Shown here: positions 24,901 to 36,900 of the stretch, in pieces | Layout of the letters: every line of letters starts with the position of its first letter | Position numbering within the stretch: position 1 is the first letter of the stretch | Assembly (NCBI GenBank): GCA_009741485.1 | Contig: CM019219.1 | Span: forward strand, 29,447,250-29,511,249 | From: Malurus cyaneus samueli | Lineage: Eukaryota; Chordata; Aves; Passeriformes; Maluridae | Direction of reading: 5' to 3' | DNA: 64,000 bases | The notes under the pieces: generated by a model | Database searches by the model: none | What the model was told of the DNA's origin: nothing | The model's input: only the letters and a program-made list of their open reading frames with translations | Translations under genes and position numbers: made by a program

Positions 24901-26700
24901 TATAGGTTCCATCCCCCATGAAGTGCCTCAGATCTTAATTAATAGGGAACCTTTGCCTCATCTACACTTTGACGTGGAGCTTCTCGGAGACTGTGATGTT
25001 ATTATTAATGAATTATGTCAGAGGTTGGGTAGTGAATACACAAAACTTTGCTACAACTCAGTGAAACTTTCCGAAATCACAGAAAAGCCTCCACGGCCGC
25101 ACAAGGAGCTCGAAGTGCTCTCAGCTGAGCTCCCACCAACGCCTCTGAACATTTCAGAAGGCTCCAGTTCCCCAGAAAGGATGACCCCACCTGAGACTGC
25201 GGTGGCATCTTCACAACACCCACCTGAATGTAAGGTAGAAAACTCTGAGCCTGCCTCAGAAACTAAAGGGACCTGCTCAGAGGAGACGCTTCAGGACACA
25301 CAGATGTCGTCAGAAAACGCTGAAAATCCTGCTAGTGAGCTTATGAACTCTGAAACAATGAAGGAAAATGGATCTAATGGTGGAGAGAATAAAGAGAAGA
25401 GTGAAATAGTGAAGAAGTGCTGGGTAAACAGATCTGCAAAAGAACAGATTAGCAAAAGGCTGGATGGTAAGTGTTAAAGCTTTTCAGTATTTTGCTTCTC
25501 TTTGGCTGATATGTTTATGCTAGACTGAAAGTGATAAATGAGATATTCTTGAGACAATCAGTGGGTTTTGGTGGCTGTTTTTGTTCAGACAAGTGTCTAC
25601 ATAACTCTCATTGAACCATTGATCTCTTTTGGAGAAGCCAGTAGGAAATATTTTTTGTATTTCATAATAGGTTTTATAATCAGTGATCACATCCTCACCT
25701 AAAAGATCAAAGTTTAGGAGGCTGAAGGTAGGCACCAAAAATAAGATTTTAAATCCTTTTAAATCCCTTCTTCAGATTTTAAAATGCATTTTCAGAAAAA
25801 CTAGTTTGATTCTGAGATGTTCAGAATCTGGTCATAGTAGAGCATGATTTGGTATGGCAGTAGAGCTGAAAGACAAAGGCATGACAGGACTTAAAAATCT
25901 CTCAGCTGAAGCAAGGCTCGTGTTGAAGGAAACTTTGGACTTGCCAAGGAGGCCCTCCAGTATGCAGTCTTGTAACTGATGTAAGGAGCCAAGAACTGAA
26001 CTGCCATTTTCCCAAGGAAAGGCTGGGTTTAGACTTTGTCTGATACTCCATACAGGGGCCTCCCATTCTGTCACAGGCAGAGGAAGTCTAGCAGTGAATG
26101 CATGTTCCCATGAAAAAAAGCTGCTGAACAATCAGCATAAACTCTCCTTGGTGCCAGAGGGAGGGGGAGGAGGAACGCTGAGCTTTTTCCATCTGCTTTG
26201 TCCTTCATAATAAATACACATACACGGTCATAAATGCATTTGCACATCACCTGATTTGTCAGCTAAGAGTCACTGTTGAAAACAGATCTATGCAGATACC
26301 TTCTAAGCAGCAGTCTGCCAGATCTTACATCAATCAGTTATGTGAGCTTGTCGCTGACTGTTGAAATTCTGTTTCAGGTACTCAGTATCTGTTTTTGCCA
26401 CCCAATCGCTATATCTTCCATGGTGCCGAGGTTTACTCGGATTCTGAAGACGATATCATATCTTCCAGCTCTTGTGGCAGCAGTAGTGAGAGCGGCTCGT
26501 GCCGCAGTCAGAGCTTAGATGTGGAGGACGAGAGTGAGATGGAGGAGTTTTACAATGGCTTAGAGGATGAGGATGCTCCTGAGCGGGAAGAGGAGCCTGC
26601 CTTTGGGGAGGATGGAGCTGAACAGGATGAATTGGCAGCTGAGGAATCAGCTGATCCAAATGAAGCTGCAGGGACTGAACATCCAAGCAACACGCTGTAA
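12538..26700 (+). CDS. SIRT1: SIRT1 (NAD+-dependent protein deacetylase sirtuin-1), 9 coding exons
   Basis: SIRT1 removes acetyl groups from lysines of histones, p53, FOXO, PGC-1alpha and other nuclear proteins, consuming NAD+ and releasing nicotinamide and O-acetyl-ADP-ribose. Exons 2-9 join in phase to 602 residues, against 603 for the equivalent part of human SIRT1 (747 residues). Visible elements in order: the [15 protein letters not shown] segment; [11 protein letters not shown]; Rossmann-fold [20 protein letters not shown]-binding [12 protein letters not shown]; catalytic His in IQCHGS; zinc-binding CLIC and CPCC pairs; [12 protein letters not shown]; and the C-terminal regulatory segment [20 protein letters not shown] (ESA), which clamps the catalytic core. 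The GT/AG sites are canonical. Exon 1 is the problem: the ATG frame does not connect to exon 2 and no acidic tract is seen. Neighbours are DNAJC12 (divergent) and HERC4 (convergent). Identity is certain; only the N-terminus is unresolved. Confidence 0.97.
12939..15355 (+). other. SIRT1: SIRT1 intron 1
   Basis: If exon 1 ends at 12938, this is a 2.4 kb intron. Its first 250 bases are still CpG island and the rest is AT-rich. A second strong donor-like GTGAGC lies at 13050. No other exon or repeat was recognised; short A/T homopolymers occur. Confidence 0.55.
15356..15472 (+). CDS. SIRT1: SIRT1 exon 2
   Basis: 117 nt after a TCTTGCAG acceptor. It encodes (D)[20 protein letters not shown] and [18 protein letters not shown], nearly identical to human. 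It needs one base (G) from exon 1 and ends with one base of a Gly codon before GTAGAA. Confidence 0.95.
15871..15905 (+). repeat. short tandem repeat in SIRT1 intron 2
   Basis: Imperfect 9-10 nt units around CTGATTTGG: two exact copies at 15882-15899 and related units just before. Confidence 0.5.
16380..16621 (+). CDS. SIRT1: SIRT1 exon 3 (NLS and start of catalytic core)
   Basis: 242 nt encoding [20 protein letters not shown], the [11 protein letters not shown] and the beginning of the NAD-binding Rossmann fold, ending in LTGAG. The acceptor is TTTTCTTAG, the donor GTAGGT, and it ends in phase 0. Confidence 0.96.
17855..18007 (+). CDS. SIRT1: SIRT1 exon 4
   Basis: 153 nt, 51 codons, phase 0 at both ends. 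It encodes [20 protein letters not shown], the signature GAGxSxxxGIPDFRS cofactor-binding loop of sirtuins, through FFKFAK. The donor is GTATGG. Confidence 0.97.
18269..18288 (+). repeat. A20 homopolymer in SIRT1 intron 4
   Basis: Twenty consecutive A bases. Similar runs occur at 6326-6340 and 17703-17719. No retrotransposed sequence was recognised upstream of it. Confidence 0.8.
18583..18673 (+). repeat. A/C-only rich tract in SIRT1 intron 4
   Basis: About 90 bases almost free of T and with few G, made of A runs broken by CC, CCC and CCCCC. Similar tracts are at 41303-41388, 48239-48292, 56537-56584 and 60967-61006. Confidence 0.75.
19101..19248 (+). CDS. SIRT1: SIRT1 exon 5 (catalytic histidine)
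   Basis: 148 nt encoding [38 protein letters not shown] and IIQCH. TQNID binds NAD+, and the His in QCHG is the general base (human His363). It ends in phase 1 before GTTAGT. Confidence 0.97.
21612..21691 (+). CDS. SIRT1: SIRT1 exon 6 (first zinc Cys pair)
   Basis: 80 nt encoding [20 protein letters not shown] and GDIFNQ. The CxxC in CLIC forms half of the structural zinc site. Human has KYKVDCEAVRG here. The acceptor is CCCCTCAG and the donor GTAAAA. Confidence 0.96.
23995..24181 (+). CDS. SIRT1: SIRT1 exon 7 (second zinc Cys pair)
   Basis: 187 nt encoding [39 protein letters not shown] and [20 protein letters not shown]. The zinc pair reads C-P-C-C, whereas human has C-P-R-C, so an additional cysteine lies inside the site. 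The first half is markedly GC-rich compared with neighbouring exons. The donor is GTAAGT. Confidence 0.96.
24906..25466 (+). CDS. SIRT1: SIRT1 exon 8
   Basis: 561 nt. The first part finishes the catalytic core ([40 protein letters not shown]). The rest is a poorly conserved, Ser/Glu/Pro-rich linker of more than 100 residues, followed by conserved [19 protein letters not shown]. The donor is GTAAGT. Confidence 0.96.
26378..26700 (+). CDS. SIRT1: SIRT1 exon 9, C-terminus and stop
   Basis: 323 coding nt ending at TAA 26698-26700. It encodes [20 protein letters not shown], the ESA segment that packs on the catalytic domain and is needed for full activity in mammals. A Ser-rich and then Asp/Glu-rich tail follows, ending HPSNTL (human ends YPSNKS). 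Confidence 0.96.
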
Positions 26701-26859
26701 AGTGATCGCTGACTGGTTACAGGAACTTCCCACCAGCATTAGGAGCTTTGGCATGTCAGAATGAATGTTTACGTCTGAATTTAGAGCAACAAAACCATAA
26801 GGATGTAGTGTTTATAAATAACTAAAACAGATTTTCATGCTTAGTTTTTTACCTTTTTC

Positions 26860-26865
26860 AATAAA
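26860..26865 (+). other. proximal poly(A) signal AATAAA in SIRT1 3' UTR
   Basis: AATAAA about 160 bases after the SIRT1 stop, within TTCAATAAAAATC, with a T-rich stretch about 35 bases further on. It would give a very short 3' UTR if used. Confidence 0.4.
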
Positions 26866-28390
26866 AATCTATTACTGCGCACTCAACACTAACTCATCTT
26901 TTTTTTAAGGTACTAGGATTATCTAAACAACTGTCACTATGTTCACTTTTAAGTTCATCTGTTTGATCAGGCATCCATGTATATAATACATATTTTTGCT
27001 TAATAAATTTCAGCTTATATTATTTTTAAACAGTTTTAAAAAAGCCATTGGAATGTTAAACTAATATAAAGGGAACAGCTAATTTAGACCAAAGAATGGT
27101 ATTTTCACACCTCTTGCTTTGTAACACTTTGGTTTATTTAAAACCTTCTTATGTTTCGGCTAAACCTTTCATTCACGCCTAGTCTGTCATTAAACACTGG
27201 CATTTTCTAAGATCTAGTGTGGCAGCTAATTTTTTTTTGCTTTAACAGTTACTTTATATGTTTGAGACATACTTAATTGTGAGCAGATAGCGAAACGGAA
27301 ACGAGACAGTAGCGCTTGAGGAATCAAATGGATTTTAGACTGATCAAGAAGTGCTGTGAAAATGCTTAGGTTGCTGAGTTTAATACTTCCTGTGGACATG
27401 AAGCGATGTTGACACTGGCTCCTTAGCAATTAGAATCTGGCATTTCAGACAGAAAGGATCCCCCCCTCAGTAGGAGTCTGTCCCGCTGTATCCAGAGGTC
27501 ACATCTAGAGCAGCTTGCTTTATAAATAGCATTTGAGGAATTGCCAAGGCTCCAAGTGTGGAAGCAGAGTTCAGAGGAGTGTTCCTACCAGCGTGTGAGA
27601 AGGCACAGAAATGAAGCTCTTCCTTCATCCTTACTGATGCAACAAAGCCAGGAGAGACTGACTCCGCTAGCAGGAGCCACGGATGAACGTGCTGGGCTGA
27701 GCTCCTGTTCCAGCCGGGAACCTCCAGCTGCAGAACCACCTTGGATACCAAAAGCAAAGGGGCTGCACCCACTCTGCCGTCTCAAGTGCTAGGCTGCCTT
27801 AAAACTGGATGTTGCAAATGTTCAAGTGCAGATTGTTTCCAGGCCTTTAGAACTATTTTGTAAAATTGCACAGTGCGGTAGTAAGTGAAACAGCATTTTT
27901 CTATAAACCACTTTTTCAACATTGGCCCAAATGAACTCTACGATGTAGATTATTCATATACTTTGCTTTAATATTTATTACATTTTGAAAGATGTATAGT
28001 AGCTGTTCTTTGAACATAATACAACAGTTAATAAATATTTAAGAACAGCCTCCTGTATTCATCGGGAAATGTTGGCATGTTGTCTCATTGTCCAAATTTA
28101 ATACAGCTCTTATTTGGCTACACTAAAGAATGCAATATGTTTAGTTTTCACTTGCATGTCACAATGTATTAGTTTGTGCTATAGGAGATATTTTAAATTT
28201 AAATACTTTGTTTTAAATTATTTTTACAGTGAGGATTGTTTTCTGCTCTTTTATATTGTATATAGTGTCTTTTATGTAATCTACTGGCATATGTTTTGTA
28301 GAAGACTGTTTAAAATGACTTGGCTATCTTCCTGCAACTTTTGAAATACAAAACCAGTGTTTTATACTCGTACATTCTGTTCTAAAGTCT

Positions 28391-28396
28391 ATTAAA
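28391..28396 (+). other. distal poly(A) signal ATTAAA of SIRT1
   Basis: ATTAAA followed by a T/G-rich downstream element (TTTGATTTCTGGTTTCTG), the usual arrangement at a cleavage site. It sits where the human-length 3' UTR would end. Confidence 0.5.
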
Positions 28397-28415
28397 ACTG
28401 TCATTTGATTTCTGG

Positions 28416-31400
28416 TTTCTGTTAATTTCTAGCTATACCTTAGAAACTTTCAAAGATTCCCTAGAAAGTCAAGTTTACCCTCGCTAATGGAAGGCGTTAC
28501 AAAGGAAATGGCTTTTTTCCATCTGGGGAAAAAGAAAAGCCTGACTGAAGCTCCCCTGCAGCTCTCTGGGGGCTGCAGCAGTGCTGAGCCCACCCCAGAC
28601 TGCACAGATCCCCTCCTTTGGCCCTCAAGGCCAGGACCCAGTTTAATTAATTCTCCATTCTGGAACACCTTCCTGTGTGGATGATTCCACTCTGCTTCTG
28701 AACCTCCATCCCTGGGACAGAAACTAATTTGTGTTAGGAAAAAAAAGAGATGATGACAACTCACACACTTGAGACAGAAAGCATTAAAAATAGTTACTCT
28801 TACACATGCAGATGTTTCCCTATCAATTACTTAGTATTCTGAAGGACTGGAAAACATTTTCCCTGCTTGAATAGAACAACTGCACCTTTTTCTGCATCTA
28901 GATGAAGTTGCATTTCATTCTTTCCTCTGTCTTTGCTAATATTTGAACAGAAGAGGAACCCCAAACTATAATGAGTTCCCTTACTCCTCCAATTCACACA
29001 CTGCCCTTGTCTTTCAAGAGTATTTAAAACAACCCTAAAGCAAATGGTGGGCATGAGGAGACACTGCTATCACAGCTTTTTGATATTCCCAAATATTCAG
29101 CACTTGCATGAAATTTATATGGAAGCATAGCAGAACGCATCCAGGTCCAGCTGTCATTTGTACAATCTCAAAAAAGCAGATCACTTATTTTCCTCATAAT
29201 CTGCATTACTACCCTAGGAAAACATCTTAGCCCTTAATATTTCTATTAAACAGATGCACTGAAAAAAAAGGCAAAGCACAACCATTTGTTTGCCATTCCC
29301 CAGCCACCTTCTAGGCTATTCTGGTACATTAGACACAATAATAACCTTGCAAAAATATTTTAAGTGATACATATTTAGTCATAATTTCTTCTTAACGGCC
29401 ATGCATTTTCTACAGATCTGGCTTGAATCCAGTACCTTTTTAATTAGCATTTTTGATCATGGAAAATAGACAGTGTTTCCAAATGCATGACAACAAAGGG
29501 TCAGACAACATCCAGTTAGGAGGGACTATAAAATCACAAAATTCTAACCAAACTAGCATTCAGAATCAAACTAAAAAACGTTTGAAAGAAGACCCAGTGA
29601 GTACCTCCAATTCAGTAATATATGCTTAAATACTGAACCAGAACAGTCAAAATCGAAAAGCAGTTGCATTTATTTGCATGATACACTTATCTACAAAGGG
29701 ACTGACGAATAAAACCCAGGGCAGAATGCTGAATTTCAGCTCAAACAAGTAGCCACATCTAGGTAACAATGGGTTCTAAGCCAGCTATAAATCCTCAAAG
29801 AGTCATGGGGGTGGACCCTGAGTTACTCTTTGCTCAGCAGTTTCAAGACACACAGACTGTTAGGACTGAGCAAGAAAATAACAGTAATAATGATCCTAAT
29901 AATGATGCACCAAGGGAACAGAGTTGCTCGTTACCCCCCCAGCATGAGGCCCAAGACCCAGAAAAGCAGAGGCACTGAAGTAAAGCAGCACTCACCGACT
30001 GTGCAGCTCCCTGCCATGGGACATGGGGCAGCTCAAAGGGGCCTTGCAAAGGAGCTGGGCAAATTCAGGTGGCACAGGACCAGCAGGGTTCCCAGAGGCC
30101 TATATCCCTGTCTTTCCACCCTCCTGGAAGCACCAGGCTGGCTACAGGTGCAGAGGGTTTGTGTCTCAGATGAACCCAGCACAGCAGCTCTCAGGTGCAG
30201 CACAGCCAGAGCAGTTCCAGGAGCTGAGCTACAACTGTTCATAGCAACCCCGTAAACAACACCCAGCACAGCACACCCAGAGCCTCCATCCATCCTGCCC
30301 TGCACATGGTGGAAGCAGCTGCACAACCACAGCGCTTTATGGAGCTCTCTTTAACAGTGATTTATTTAATTGATTACATTAAGCTCCATTTATTACTAAT
30401 AAATCAAGTGCGTTGCAGCAGAGAGCAGTGCAATGAATTAAAACCCTCTTCAGAGTAGTTTATAAACATTCTTAGAGGGAATACCATGGCTTGAAGCTCC
30501 AACTATGACTAATAACAACTTCATTAATAGTAACTCCCACAAAGAGACAAAGGACACAAATCATTGTGCTTATGCAGGACTGACTGCTTTAAAAGTCCTA
30601 CACTGAGTTCTTAGTTTTGCCCTGGAAAATGAGTGACAAACATCTGCTGTACCTGTAGTTCGAGCAGCCTGGGTAGTTCTGCCATGCCAGTTCAATCTTC
30701 ATCCCTACACAGCCGTGACAGGAGAAACAAATCCAGTCCATGACTGCACTGCTCTGACAACAGCAAGTGTCAGTAACCATGATGGAGATGGAAACGTTTG
30801 ACATGTAACTGGCCTCCTCTGGTGATAATTCTGAACCTTTATCAAATACTAATATAATTAGCAAATAAAAATACTGTAAAAAAATGTAATTGTTGTAAAA
30901 TGCGCCCACTGCAGCCCCAATGAACTGCCATTCCCCAGCTGCTTCCATTACCCTTTTAGACAGTGGTACCCAGGCGTTCCTGAGTAACTGAAGGTTTGAG
31001 GAGAAGGAAGGCTCTAGGCTTTCCTCATTAATATCATGGCTATTACAGTTATGCATGAAATAGGGTTTTTTTCCCCTTTCTTACATCATGCACAGCATCA
31101 TATATTGGACGCAAAATGATACTTGATCCAAGCAAGAAAAAGCAGTTCCCACTGCCTATCTTCCTCCAGGTTGAGGAAACCTAAAGGTACAACTTCAGCA
31201 GAGCTGCTTCCCAGTAGGGCTGTTGTGACTATCAAATGAATTAAGGGCAACACAAGCATTGCACAAAGCACCCAACTGCTTGACAAAAGTAGCACCATGA
31301 CCATTAATTGTTCTAGAACTACAAAAAAGTCCTTTACCTTATTATGCAGACAATGTAGTGCTGCACTGGGCACTGCCTCTCTGCACAGAATGAACTAACA

Positions 31401-32615
31401 CCTGGAAGATAATCAGGACTACTCAGCCTGGTAGGACCCAACTTCATTTCCTGCAGAAATGAGTAAAACCAAGGCCAGAACTGCAGAGAGAATTTTTAGG
31501 TGAATGCTGTCCTGAAGAAAGTGATACTAGGCTTGCTCTGCCAGTGGGTTCTTGAAGTGATATTTAACCAACCATTCCAGAACCTCCAACCTCCCAAAAC
31601 TCATTCATGTCCACTCCTGTTCCCAGACAGTAGGAAATGGGTCTTGCCAACAATGGAGAAACTTGCAGCAACACGAAGCACTTATCACAGCAGTTCAGTC
31701 AGCAAGAACTCCAAAAATTAAGGACATCTATGATGTCTGGTACATCCTAAATCGGGCACCAAAAATGGGCGAGTGAACTATGGATTCTGCCTTAGAGCCC
31801 TCATCTACAGCCTAAGGCTCTTCTAACCATCCTTCAGGTTAATATTGGCATAGACTAAAAATCCAACACAGCAAAAAACAGAAAATGTCTCACAGGGAAG
31901 TGAAATAAATACATGTACCAGTGGATTTGGATGATAGGCACTGAATCAGAACCTGGACCTGCTCAACTGCACATAAAACCCCTCTTATTCAGTAAACACC
32001 AACTCTGTGCATCAAATTAAACAAGACTCCCACAGGAAAAATTCAACAGCATTTGAATATGCAATAATATCCAAGGGAAAAAGGAAGAGAGTTCTACATT
32101 AGCCACTTCCTAATTTCTGAATGTTTGCCTTTGCAATCTTGGTGTTTCAGAATTAAAAATGGTGTTTTACTATTACCTGTTAAAATGATTGCCTGTTATT
32201 ACCGCATAATACTTTCCCCCCCTTTTTCCTTTTCTTTCTTCCACATATAATAAATTTAAGCTGCTTTAGTATTTGCTGTTATTTTGTTTTTTTCCAAGAA
32301 AGAGAATTTCCCAGCCAGGTAACAAATGGTGGAAAAGATGGAATATGGGCTGCATACAAAGACATTACTAAGATGTTACACCGTGTGAGAAAGCTGCAAA
32401 AACAGTATTAAGGAAAAAAAGACTGATTTTAACTGTACTGACCTTTTTTTGTATGATATCAATATGAACTGCCAGCAGAGAAACCAGGTCTTATAGAATT
32501 CATTACAATGACTGCATTTCCCTGCTTTTTCTAGTTGTACTCATTTAATGCACTGGAAGCTGCCCTCCACTTGAAGAACTCTGCATGCTGCAAGCATCCG
32601 TACACATCAACCAAC
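28416..32615. other. convergent intergenic spacer between SIRT1 and HERC4
   Basis: About 4.2 kb between the two 3' ends. Open frames up to about 150 codons (for example 29830-30255 and 30598-31056) overlap one another in several frames and look like no known protein. No RNA gene or recognisable transposon was seen. Confidence 0.6.
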
Positions 32616-33781
32616 AAAGGTTTTCATTCAAGTCTTTTATTATAGCTTGAATTTTTTCACTGCATTTAAAAATCTAAAAAAAATAAATATTTGTTTCACA
32701 GCTGCAAGTCACATATGCATTAACACCACAAAATCTGGAATTTAACCAGAGAGAAGGAAAAGTCAAATCCAAAAGTGTCCAGCTAAGCACAATCGTCTCA
32801 GGGCAATTATACTAAAAATAAAATCTTAAGAAAAGGGGAGAGGGGTGTTAAAGGTTATTTCAAATGCATTTATCTGGAAAAAAGTGAAAATTCTATTAGA
32901 AACCATAAACTACGCTTTCAGCATTTAAAAATAAACGTCTAACCTCTTGACAGCAACAATTGGCTGGTGCATCTTTTTCTGTTAAGCTGTATTCTTGACA
33001 AATGACTGCAGAGGTCTCAAATGATAAATTAACCTCTTTTATAATTGTGTCCACTTAATTGCAGGATCAGTCCTTGAAAATAAAACAGTGTCTTAATTCA
33101 GCTTGTCCATCCACGTATTGGAAATGCCAATGGATGCGGTTTTGTATCGGCACTAAGTGACTGCTTCATGGATTGTACATTGTGAAGATGAATGTCTCTT
33201 AAACAATCACTCTGATTATTAAGGTTCTTAAAACAAACCAGAAAAATAGATATCTTCAGAAATCAGAGTAGTCACTTTTTTTGTTAAAAGCCATAAAATA
33301 AGCTCATGTTCAATTACAAGCAATAGAAACCATACTGCTATTGGAACAGAACTATTTTATCACAAAAATTTATTATTTACAAAATGAAAAGTTACCAAGT
33401 GAATTTATCAGAGAAAAAGTTAAATGGTCTTACTAAGTGATTTGAAAAACTGAAGCAAGTCTCTCATGCACTCACACGCCAAATTGTTTGCATAAGGTGA
33501 AATGTTAATTCTTGTTAGTGAAACTTGACTCCCATTCACAATAGTCTCGTTTTTATTGTAAGATGGCAAAATCCACATGGCTCTGTACAAGAAGGTATGT
33601 ATTAAGACAGTTCCTCAGTTTCGGAAATGGTTTTTTTGGCTCCCATGAATATCCGTACCATTGAACATTTTTTGCAAATAATCAGTTATATTATCAACTG
33701 CATCACTTAATCCACTGAATTTACCACCACAAGACACAAAAACTTAATGATCCCACATGACACAGAACTTTCATTTTCAAG
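32616..33781 (-). other. HERC4: HERC4 3' untranslated region (extent inferred)
   Basis: Sequence after the HERC4 stop. In gene sense, AATAAA signals lie at 33557-33552, 33374-33369 and 32641-32636. The most distal is taken as the end, giving about 1.15 kb. The end point is inference. Confidence 0.5.
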
Positions 33782-33990
33782 TTATACTAAACTGAAACCT
33801 TCATAGTGGTCTATAGCCTGAATCAACTTAGATTTTAGGGTTTCTTTGTCTGTGTATTTTGGAAGATCAAGAAGATTAAAGCAAGTGTGAGCTACCGGCA
33901 GATAATCCTCTCCTCCTCCTGTTGGTTGGATGACCAGTTTAAGACACTTCATTCCAAGAATTGGAATACGATCGCTGCCTGTCAGAAACA
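33782..33990 (-). CDS. HERC4: HERC4 coding exon 24 (catalytic cysteine, stop)
   Basis: 209 nt ending at TAA. It encodes [40 protein letters not shown] and the end GFSLV. The Cys in HTCFNLL is the HECT thioester cysteine. The acceptor is TTGGCAG. Confidence 0.97.
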
Positions 33991-36900
33991 CTGCCAAGGA
34001 AAAACAAAGGTTTGTAACTAGTTATGTACTAACATTATCTGTGTCATATAGGTAGTTCTGTTCATTGCTGGCCTTGTTGAATCATTCCAGCAAGGGTCAG
34101 CTTGTGAAGCTTTGAAAACAGGCAATAATGACTAAACCCCACCTCTACCTTACACACATGAGCTCATAACTGTAACACAACAATTGATACATAAAAGATT
34201 TTCATTTTAGCTATGAAACCTTAGAGTCCTCAAGAAATAAGATAAAGCTTTTCATGCAACAGAACTTCTAATTCAAAATCCATTGGCTGTGTCTTTACTG
34301 AGCTTTTCCATGTATCTTGCAAACACAGAATTTGTTCATTCAATAAGTAATTTATCTGAATTGAAAACCAATCTGTGATCTATTCTCAGCAAAATCTCAC
34401 TCACAGTAGGCTTTGATGACTTTGCTATCTGTGCATTTCCACTTATATTACTACCTTGACATATTTACCATTGGTTACAACTCCAAATTTCCACCTCTGT
34501 GCAGTGAAAAACCTGGAGGATGTGAACTTCATGTCAAAGCACAGGCATAAACATCCTAATCACCAGATAAATGACATCAGCAGTTTAGGTTGTTGGTGTT
34601 TTGAGGGGTTGGGTTTCTTTGTTTTAATGCTGCTCTGAGCTACTGTGATCTGTAACCACCCATCATCCAGAATCACTCAAGACAACCCCAAGAAAATCAG
34701 AGACAAGCTCATAATCAATTTTTTCTACTACATGTTTTTTTCCAAATAGTTGATCACATGATTACAGACAAATACTTACATCCACCCTCTTATAGCAAGA
34801 GCCTGAAATTCCAGTGGCTGTTCAGTTAGAAACTTGTGTGAAATAATTCCAAATACTTACACAAAAACTGTTTTTTCTTCTCCAAAGACAACTCATGAAA
34901 AACTTCCCAGAATATTTTAATTGTAGGATGGTCTGCCCAGTATTCTCCTTTGTATTCTGTATTCTAAAATGAGAAGGAAATGGGGTTATTGCTCACACAC
35001 AGAACAGTAGATAAGCTGACACTGAAGCAAAACGAATGAAGTTGGTATAAAGGGACAGAGCAAGTTGACACACTTCTGCTTTCCTTACTCCATTTTCTTC
35101 AGCTGTTCAGTCTGAATTCAACTAGAGGGACAGATGTCTGCACTGCAAAGCATTTTCAATCCCAACAGAGACCAAGTCTCCCCGAGCTCTGGCAATCAAG
35201 AATATTTACTTTTAATAACTGTGTGCAATCTCTTCACTTTCCCATGTCCAACAAAAAAGACTGTATGCAGATGCCTCACGGTTCTGTGGATTTTCCTGCC
35301 CCTTTGAGTTTGATTTCCTTCAGAAATTAGAAAAAGTTAAAGCAGAAAGGCAAATAATATTTTAGGGTCATCATTCACTGACACTTTAAGATGACAATAA
35401 ATAACAGGAATCCTGTCAATTAAAACAGCTCCAGAGGACACCTTGTTGCTTTTGCACCCTGAAATTAAAACTATAAGAAAGCAATAGCTATCTCTTGTTC
35501 TTACCTTCTCCAGCTCTTTCCAGTCATAATTTGTGTTCCCAATCACCATTGCCTGCAACTCACTGGGCTGGAAGAGCTGAAGGACTTTACCTCCACACAC
35601 TTTGTGGAAGCCTTCATGGAATGCACTGTATAAGGAAGCCACAGATCTATTGAAGATGTAATCCACATATGCATCTACAAAATCTTGCCTGTGCAAAGAA
35701 GAAAGAATGAATGATGGTGCAAAATAAAAAGGAAGAAGCACATGTCATCCTTCTACCAATAAACCAGACACCTTTTCTGCATAGAACAGAGCACAGAAAA
35801 CAAAGCAAAAAGAAGCCAAATATATTGTATTCTCTACTTTATGTTACAAGCACAGTGAAGAGAAAATGGCACATGAATGTATTTCCCACAACACCCCCAG
35901 GGCAGAGTGTTCCATGTGCAACAGAAAAGCAGGAACATTCAATGTTATTTCTTTCAGGCACCAAAAACATCTCCCTTATTTGTGTGTGCATTGCAGTGAA
36001 CTGGACTCAATGGCACCATGCTGAAAGGCCTGAATTCCAGGGAGTGTCCTGAAAGCCACTAATCAAACTCACTGCTCTGTTCTTTTAAATTTAAAAGACT
36101 ACCATATTTGCACTAAAAATGCAAATCAACTTCAAATGGACATTTGAGTCTTCCACAGTAAAAAGACCATTGCCAAGGAGCTGGGCTGCAGAGAAACAGA
36201 TGGCCTGTTATCTGTGCTTTGGTACACGGAGTTCTCAGATCTTGCTGGAAACATCTTCTGCACTATTTAGGGGAGAATTAAAATTCCCTGCTCTGAGGCA
36301 ATATTTCTGATGATCAACCCCAGGGAACACTGCTTATTCCTACACTGGCAGTGACTTCAGCTGCACATTTCAGCTATTCCTACCTGCACATACTCTCTGT
36401 GGAAAGAGAGAATGCATTTGAACACCACCCACAGGCTTTGAGTAACATCACCAGTCATTCCAAGAACTGGATAAACACATTTGGACATCACATTTATTAG
36501 AGCTGTTGAACTCTAGAAAATGCTGGAGATGACCAAAGTGGGGTGAACCACAGTCCTGCCCTTCAGCACTCAATGAGATCTCCATCTTAGCCATGTGTGA
36601 TTACAGAGGGGCAGGTAACCTGTGTATCACCAACAGTGCAAGGCTGCTCCAGAGGGAAGGCACAGTGTAAGTTATATTACACTCTATATTAATGATTATT
36701 AAAATTAATTGAAGCACCATGGAATGTTTCAATCCTGAGAAAGAGGAATTCCTCATTTCTGAAGACAACAGTGGTAATGATGCAGCAGGCATTCCATAGG
36801 CACTTCGAAACATCTCCCACAATTCAACTTCAATTTTACAGTCACTTGGTGACAGAACATCAAACCTACAGCAGAGAACTGCAAAGCTATGGTGTTTTAT

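Larger units (their letters stand above)
26701..28415 (+). other. SIRT1: SIRT1 3' untranslated region
   Basis: AT-rich, about 1.7 kb, comparable to the roughly 1.8 kb human 3' UTR. Four possible poly(A) signals are visible: AATAAA at 26860, 27002 and 28030, and ATTAAA at 28391. The last is taken as the distal end. I see no ACTGCC, the core of the miR-34a seed match known in mammalian SIRT1. Confidence 0.7.

Noticed and set aside
24872..24905. Possible in-frame start codon just before SIRT1 exon 8
   Set aside because: It is intronic; TATATAG|GT at 24905 is the acceptor and the upstream codons are not SIRT1.
30598..31056. 152-codon minus-strand open frame in the convergent spacer
   Set aside because: No resemblance to a known protein, in AT-rich intergenic sequence, no splice context.
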